In this document: piece by piece, positions 60,034 to 64,000 of the stretch
Numbering within the stretch: the stretch's first letter is position 1
Layout of the letters: each line of letters opens with the position of its first letter
Assembly (NCBI RefSeq): GCF_000758705.1
Contig: NZ_CP009287.1
Span: 3,844,001-3,908,000 of the forward strand
DNA: 64,000 nt
Reading direction: 5' to 3'
DNA from: Paenibacillus graminis
GTDB taxonomy: Bacteria > Bacillota > Bacilli > Paenibacillales > Paenibacillaceae
Program-made: the position numbers and the translations under genes
Notes under the pieces: generated by a model
Database searches by the model: none
Seen by the model: only the letters and a program-made list of their open reading frames with translations
What the model was told of the DNA's origin: nothing

Positions 60034-61510
60034 ACGCTTTGAGGGCGTTCTCGATGTCCTCCAGCCCAATAAGGAGCTCACCTGCGCCCTGCAGCTCCAG
60101 ATCAAGCGTATTCCCGTGCAGGCGGGCTTCCAGCCCGCTTACAATGCCAATCTCGGTACTGTCCAGAGCAATGCTCAGTTGTACCAGAGTACCGAGCTTA
60201 TGAATCCATTCCTCGTCGGAAGCCAGCAAAATGTCCTTGTGTGTCTGGGACAATTTCTGCTTCCGGCTTTTCGTGCTGTAAGAGGCAATTAAAGCGCCCA
60301 GAATCAGCTGGCGGTGTGTAAGCCCGCGGATCGGGGAATTCATGAGCCAGTACCGCGTATGCCGTTTGGATTGATAATAATTGATATTGGAGCCGGTCCG
60401 GTGCAGCATGATTGACACATAGATCAGCATACGCTGCTCGTCCCGGTCCCCCTCGGTATCAAATGCCTCAAAAAGGCTCAGCGCCAGCTTGTAGATGTGG
60501 TCCAGATGCCGCTTCGAGGTGCGGATATCAAAGCGGATAATCGTGTTCAGACTGAATGCCAGGGCACTGTCGCGCACAGGCTGTCCGGGATCGAGCAGGT
60601 CATGCAGCATGCCTTCCCGCAGGCCTTCTCCGCTGATTACGGCCCGGCTGGCGCCGATATACCGGTACACCGTGTGAAATATAATCAGCCCGGAGACGAT
60701 GATATCCCCCCGGCTCTTGGAGAGCCCGTCCAAATCTTTGCGTTTCTCATACGGAATGGAAGGCAGCGTCTCCATAAATTTATCTATAGTCTCACTGAAA
60801 AGAGTGTAGCCGTGTGAATTCTGCAGTGAATAATCCCGCGTCTTCTGGTCCAGCTTCCCGAGGGAGCGCAGTGTTCCGCCAAGCCCAAAGAGCGGCAATC
60901 CCGGCCCGCTGTTCAGCCAATCATGCTCCACCAGCCTCCCGGTCACATAGGCCTGGAGCTTGCGCACCTGATCACTGTTCCAATTGCCATGGTGGCTGAA
61001 CATCAGATTCGTATTTACCGCACCGAACGGGAAAGAGATACTCTGCTGGTAGCGCCGTCCCCGGAACAATGTGATCTCCGTGCTTCCGCCCCCAATATCA
61101 ATAACAAAGCCGTCCTGGACATCAAAGGCGTTGATGACGCCCAAAAATCCAAAGTAGGCTTCCTGGTGGCCGCTGATTACCTCAATATGGATCTCCGATG
61201 CCTCCGATAGGTAGGAGACGATCTCCGTTGAATTCGCCGCGTTGCGTATAGCAGCAGTGGCGCCGGCTCGGATGTTGTCGACCTCAAATTCGCTGCAAAT
61301 CTCCTTGAACTGATGCAGGACAGGCACAATCGTATCCATGTCCTTCCGCTCCAGCCTGCCGTCCTTGGTAATCTTCTCACTCAGACGAGCAGAGTATTTG
61401 CACTCCTTGATGATTTTGTAGCCTCCTTCCGGCGTCGTATCATAGATCACAAGGCGAATGGAGTTGGAACCAATATCAATGATGCCAATCCGGCAAAGAT
61501 CATCTCTCAT
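59981..61510 (-). CDS. ppx: Exopolyphosphatase, Ppx/GppA family
   Basis: 509 residues. Ppx/GppA ASKHA fold: phosphate-1 motif GIIDIGSNSIRLVIYD at about residues 8-23, catalytic Glu in SGHQEAYFGFLG, phosphate-2 loop DIGGGSTE near 135, and a C-terminal HD-like helical domain (about 310-500). It hydrolyses polyphosphate or pppGpp. ATG 61510 with AAGGAG is preferred over ATG 61543. Convergent with ppk1 with a 53-base 3' overlap, so the opposing enzymes of polyphosphate turnover could interfere at the RNA level. Confidence 0.93.
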   Translation of the reverse strand: MRDDLCRIGIIDIGSNSIRLVIYDTTPEGGYKIIKECKYSARLSEKITKDGRLERKDMDTIVPVLHQFKEICSEFEVDNIRAGATAAIRNAANSTEIVSYLSEASEIHIEVISGHQEAYFGFLGVINAFDVQDGFVIDIGGGSTEITLFRGRRYQQSISFPFGAVNTNLMFSHHGNWNSDQVRKLQAYVTGRLVEHDWLNSGPGLPLFGLGGTLRSLGKLDQKTRDYSLQNSHGYTLFSETIDKFMETLPSIPYEKRKDLDGLSKSRGDIIVSGLIIFHTVYRYIGASRAVISGEGLREGMLHDLLDPGQPVRDSALAFSLNTIIRFDIRTSKRHLDHIYKLALSLFEAFDTEGDRDEQRMLIYVSIMLHRTGSNINYYQSKRHTRYWLMNSPIRGLTHRQLILGALIASYSTKSRKQKLSQTHKDILLASDEEWIHKLGTLVQLSIALDSTEIGIVSGLEARLHGNTLDLELQGAGELLIGLEDIENALKAFRNVWGLKVKLGFPSNA

Positions 61511-61574
61511 CTGTATGTACTCCTTTTTAAGTTGATTGGCCATCTATATACTATATCACCCATTTCTCCCCAGG

Positions 61575-61611
61575 CAAAAGCAAAACGGCCGCCGGATAGG
61601 TCCGGGGCCGT
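61575..61611 (-). terminator. Terminator of the amino-acid ABC operon
   Basis: Minus-strand ACGGCC/GGCCGT stem with an inner CCGG/CCGG pair, then TTTTGCTTTT. It separates the transporter operon from ppx. Confidence 0.78.
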
Positions 61612-61623
61612 AAAAGGGCTGTT

Positions 61624-62346
61624 CTATAGGACTTTGCTTAAAAAATCCTTGGTCCGCGCATGCTTCGGATTGCCGAACACCTGTGAAGGATTGCCTTCCT
61701 CCACGATAACGCCGCCGTCCATGAACAGAATGCGGTCGCCCACTTCGCGGGCAAAGCCCATTTCATGGGTAACAATGACCATCGTCATGCCGTCTTCCGC
61801 CAGCTTCTTCATGACCTCCAGAACCTCACCGACCATTTCCGGGTCAAGCGCTGAAGTGGGCTCGTCGAACAGCATCACATGCGGCTGCATGGCAAGCGCC
61901 CGCGCAATGGCAATCCGCTGCTTCTGTCCGCCGGAGAGCTGGGCCGGATAAGCATCGCGTTTGTCTGCAAGACCGACGGTCTGCAGCAGCTCAAGCGCGA
62001 TTTTTTCCGCTTCGGATGCCTGCTGCTTTTTCACTTTCAGCGGAGCCAGCATAATATTCTGCAGCACGGTTTTGTGCGGGAACAGATTGAACTGCTGGAA
62101 AACCATACCCATTTTTTCCCGGGTCACGTTGATATCATGCTTCTTGCCCGTAATGGACTCCCCTTCGAAGGTGATTTCGCCGCCTGTAGGCTGCTCCAGC
62201 AGATTGAGGCAGCGCAGGAAGGTGCTTTTGCCGGAGCCGCTGGGGCCGATGACAACGACAACTTCCCCTTTGTGAATCTGCAGATCAATCCCCTTCAGAA
62301 TGTCCAGTTTCCCAAAACTTTTGTGCAGGTTGTTAACGGCGATCAT
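61624..62346 (-). CDS. Polar amino-acid ABC transporter ATP-binding protein (GlnQ-type)
   Basis: 240 residues. Walker [10 protein letters not shown] near residue 32, Q-loop [10 protein letters not shown], signature [16 protein letters not shown], Walker [15 protein letters not shown] and switch His VTHEM, the last two typical of GlnQ/HisP-like importers. The start ATG 62346 overlaps the permease stop by 14 bases, with AAAGGAGG inside the permease gene. Last gene of a three-gene operon: receptor, permease, ATPase. Confidence 0.94.
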   Translation of the reverse strand: MIAVNNLHKSFGKLDILKGIDLQIHKGEVVVVIGPSGSGKSTFLRCLNLLEQPTGGEITFEGESITGKKHDINVTREKMGMVFQQFNLFPHKTVLQNIMLAPLKVKKQQASEAEKIALELLQTVGLADKRDAYPAQLSGGQKQRIAIARALAMQPHVMLFDEPTSALDPEMVGEVLEVMKKLAEDGMTMVIVTHEMGFAREVGDRILFMDGGVIVEEGNPSQVFGNPKHARTKDFLSKVL

Positions 62347-62992
62347 CCGTATTCAGCCTCCTTTCCAATATGCCCAAGATCTTCGACAAGGTGAATGTAA
62401 GGACAAAGTACATCACAGCGATCACAATTAAGGGATTCAATCCCTCATAGGTTATAGTTGTTACGGATCTTGCCTCGAAGAGCAGATCTGCCACCCCGAT
62501 CATGGAGACGATCGAAGATTCTTTGATGATCGTAATGAACTCATTGCCGATGGCGGGAAGCACGTTTTTGATCGCTTGGGGAAGAACAATATAACGCATC
62601 GTCATCCCCTGCCGCATGCCGAGCGAACGCGCCGCTTCCACCTGTCCACGGTCCACCCCTTGGATGCCGGCACGGAAGATCTCAGCCAGATAGGCGGAGC
62701 TGTTAATGGTCAGTGTGATGGCCCCGGATTGGATCGGCGAAAATTCCAGGCCAAACTCCGGCAGCCCGTAATGGATTAAGAACAGCTGCACCAGCATAGG
62801 TGTGCCGCGCAGGAATTCTACCCAAGCCGTTGCGATAAAACGCAGAATCCACCATTTGGACATCCGAAGCAGAGAAACTATGATCCCCAGCACAAAACCG
62901 AAGAATACCCCCAGCACAGCCAACAGCAATGTGTACTTCAAACCGGAAAGAAAAAAATTGCGGTACTCATAAGCGATATCGAATACATTCAT
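62333..62992 (-). CDS. Polar amino-acid ABC transporter permease
   Basis: 219 residues with five predicted helices and the HisM/GlnP family signature [21 protein letters not shown], split over the EAA loop near residue 125. Start ATG 62992 follows AGGAGG at about eleven bases; ATG 63001 is only two bases from it, and the frame continues to 63046. A homodimer is expected as the operon has one permease. Coupled by overlap to the ATPase gene. Substrate (cystine, arginine or another polar amino acid) is not decided. Confidence 0.92.
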   Translation of the reverse strand: MNVFDIAYEYRNFFLSGLKYTLLLAVLGVFFGFVLGIIVSLLRMSKWWILRFIATAWVEFLRGTPMLVQLFLIHYGLPEFGLEFSPIQSGAITLTINSSAYLAEIFRAGIQGVDRGQVEAARSLGMRQGMTMRYIVLPQAIKNVLPAIGNEFITIIKESSIVSMIGVADLLFEARSVTTITYEGLNPLIVIAVMYFVLTFTLSKILGILERRLNTDDRR

Positions 62993-63077
62993 TTTTGGCA
63001 TAACCTCCTGTCTGCAAAAAAATAGAAAACAGCGGAACACCGCCATTTTCAGATCATTCCCAACTATTTTATACCTT

Positions 63078-63100
63078 CCCTGCAGCAGCGGCTGCAGGGG
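63078..63100 (-). other. Hairpin between receptor and permease genes
   Basis: CCCTGCAG/CTGCAGGG perfect eight-base arms with a six-base loop and no T run. Such hairpins after the receptor gene often stabilise its mRNA, giving more receptor than permease. Confidence 0.55.
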
Positions 63101-63136
63101 TTAAACTGCTTGAGATCACTTCAAGCGCATGAAGAA

Positions 63137-63955
63137 TTATTTCTCTGCCAGCTCGCTTGCAGCCGCAACATACTCATCGATTTTGCCTTCGGAGTTCAGA
63201 CGGGTCAGGGTCTTGTTCACCTGAGCCAGCAATTCGTCGTTGCCCTTCTTCACACCGATCACATAACCATCATCCTCCACCTCAGGTTTGGCATCAGTGA
63301 TGGCCAGTCCCTTGACGTTCTTTACGAAGGATTTGGCTACCGGACCTTCCATGATCGAGGCATCTACACGGTTCGATTGCAGCTGCAGCACGATTTCGGA
63401 AATTTTGCCCAGTGAAGTCAGTTGCGCGCCTTCAATCCCCTTGGCGATGTCTTCCTGAATCGATCCGGTCTGCACGCCCAGCTTCATGCCCTTCAGGGAA
63501 TCCATTGTCGCAAACTTATCTTTGTCGGCTTCACGCACAACAACCGCTTGTTCGGCTTTGTAGTAAATATCAGACAGCCCTACCGCTTTTGCCCGTTCCG
63601 GTGTTGGACTCAGGCCCGAAATCACAATATCGACTCTGCCGCTTGAGAGCTCATTCAGCAGGGAATCGAAAGCCAGATCCTTGATCTTCAGCTCGGCTCC
63701 CATATCCGCAGCGATTTGCTTGGCGATCTCGATGTCAAAGCCCACGATGGTATCCTTGCCGTCCACCACTTTGTGGAATTCATATGGAGGAAAATCGGCG
63801 CTGGTTCCCAGTGTAAGCGTCTTAGACGCAGTACTGCTATTCGTATTCGCACTGCTGCCGGTAGCTGCGTTATTTTCTTTGTTATTATTACCACACCCGG
63901 TCATAAGGCCAGCTACGAGCAGCATCCCTAATGAAAGTTTACCCCATTTGTTCAT
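63137..63955 (-). CDS. Polar amino-acid ABC transporter substrate-binding lipoprotein
   Basis: 272 residues, family-3 binding protein. Signal peptide with the lipobox GLMTGC (Cys near residue 21), a Ser/Asn/Thr linker, then the bilobal domain beginning KTLTLGTSADFPPYEF (about 45-60). VGFDIEIAKQIAADMG and DIVISGLSPTPERAK are typical of amino-acid receptors. First gene of the operon; ATG 63955 follows AGGGGAG. The ligand is not determined; arginine- or cystine-type receptors are closest in pattern. Confidence 0.93.
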   Translation of the reverse strand: MNKWGKLSLGMLLVAGLMTGCGNNNKENNAATGSSANTNSSTASKTLTLGTSADFPPYEFHKVVDGKDTIVGFDIEIAKQIAADMGAELKIKDLAFDSLLNELSSGRVDIVISGLSPTPERAKAVGLSDIYYKAEQAVVVREADKDKFATMDSLKGMKLGVQTGSIQEDIAKGIEGAQLTSLGKISEIVLQLQSNRVDASIMEGPVAKSFVKNVKGLAITDAKPEVEDDGYVIGVKKGNDELLAQVNKTLTRLNSEGKIDEYVAAASELAEK

Positions 63956-64000
63956 CTGTATATCTCCCCTATTCTCTTCAAATTCTCTAGTTGTGCCATT

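Overview
The window looks like a chromosomal segment of a Paenibacillus-type, spore-forming Firmicute. Evidence is moderate GC content, strong AGGAGG-type ribosome binding sites, spore genes (cwlJ, gerQ), a ydaO-type c-di-AMP riboswitch, a XerS-like recombinase and many intrinsic terminators. About 61 genes can be supported, most of them on the minus strand. No rRNA, tRNA, CRISPR array, prophage or complete insertion sequence was seen.

Layout. 1-5.1 kb: iron-siderophore import locus (FhuF-like reductase cut by the left edge, ATPase, two FecCD permeases, lipoprotein receptor) with two Fur-like sites. 5.2-7.4 kb: KimA-type potassium importer behind a c-di-AMP riboswitch and terminator. 7.5-12.3 kb: BdbC/BdbD disulfide pair, an orphan MHYT sensor kinase and a CNNM/CorC-type transporter. 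12.6-15.3 kb: small proteins and the cwlJ-gerQ germination pair, ending with a 58-residue Cys-rich protein whose promoter carries a perfect FNR/CRP-like box. 15.5-23.1 kb: beta-propeller lipoprotein, amino-acid permeases, L-lactate dehydrogenase, a tyrosine recombinase and a LysR/YjeH-like exporter pair. 23.2-31.6 kb: ECF sigma factor with a DUF4179 partner, a frameshifted esterase, a hydrolase, a secreted PQQ-type propeller, an aminotransferase and a TetR/SDR pair.

31.7-45.3 kb: zinc-ribbon protein, CDF transporter, VOC protein, SgrR-like regulator with a divergent MFS exporter, WYL regulator with a divergent oxidoreductase, lipoprotein, and a serine hydrolase/two-component operon. 45.4-50.6 kb: acetyltransferase, XerS-like recombinase, pentapeptide-repeat protein and moeA-mobB. 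50.7-52.9 kb: a PspA envelope-stress cluster (LpdD-like, PspA, DUF350, DUF4178). 53-55.7 kb: pyrK-pyrD and an Old Yellow Enzyme. 55.9-61.5 kb: polysaccharide deacetylase, a LysM/3D wall protein, and polyphosphate kinase and exopolyphosphatase, which converge and overlap at their 3' ends. 61.6-64 kb: polar amino-acid ABC importer.

The least explained signals are non-coding. (i) A dispersed repeat of about 100 bp with a strong hairpin has three copies (14.95, 31.95 and 48.8 kb), one of them between moeA and mobB. (ii) Four near-identical AT-rich palindromes with arms like TTAACATA/TATGTTAA lie at 26.06, 27.11, 37.01 and 39.27 kb. (iii) Perfect TGTGA-N6-TCACA boxes precede the Cys-rich small gene and pyrK-pyrD. 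Everything was read by eye; no database search was run.
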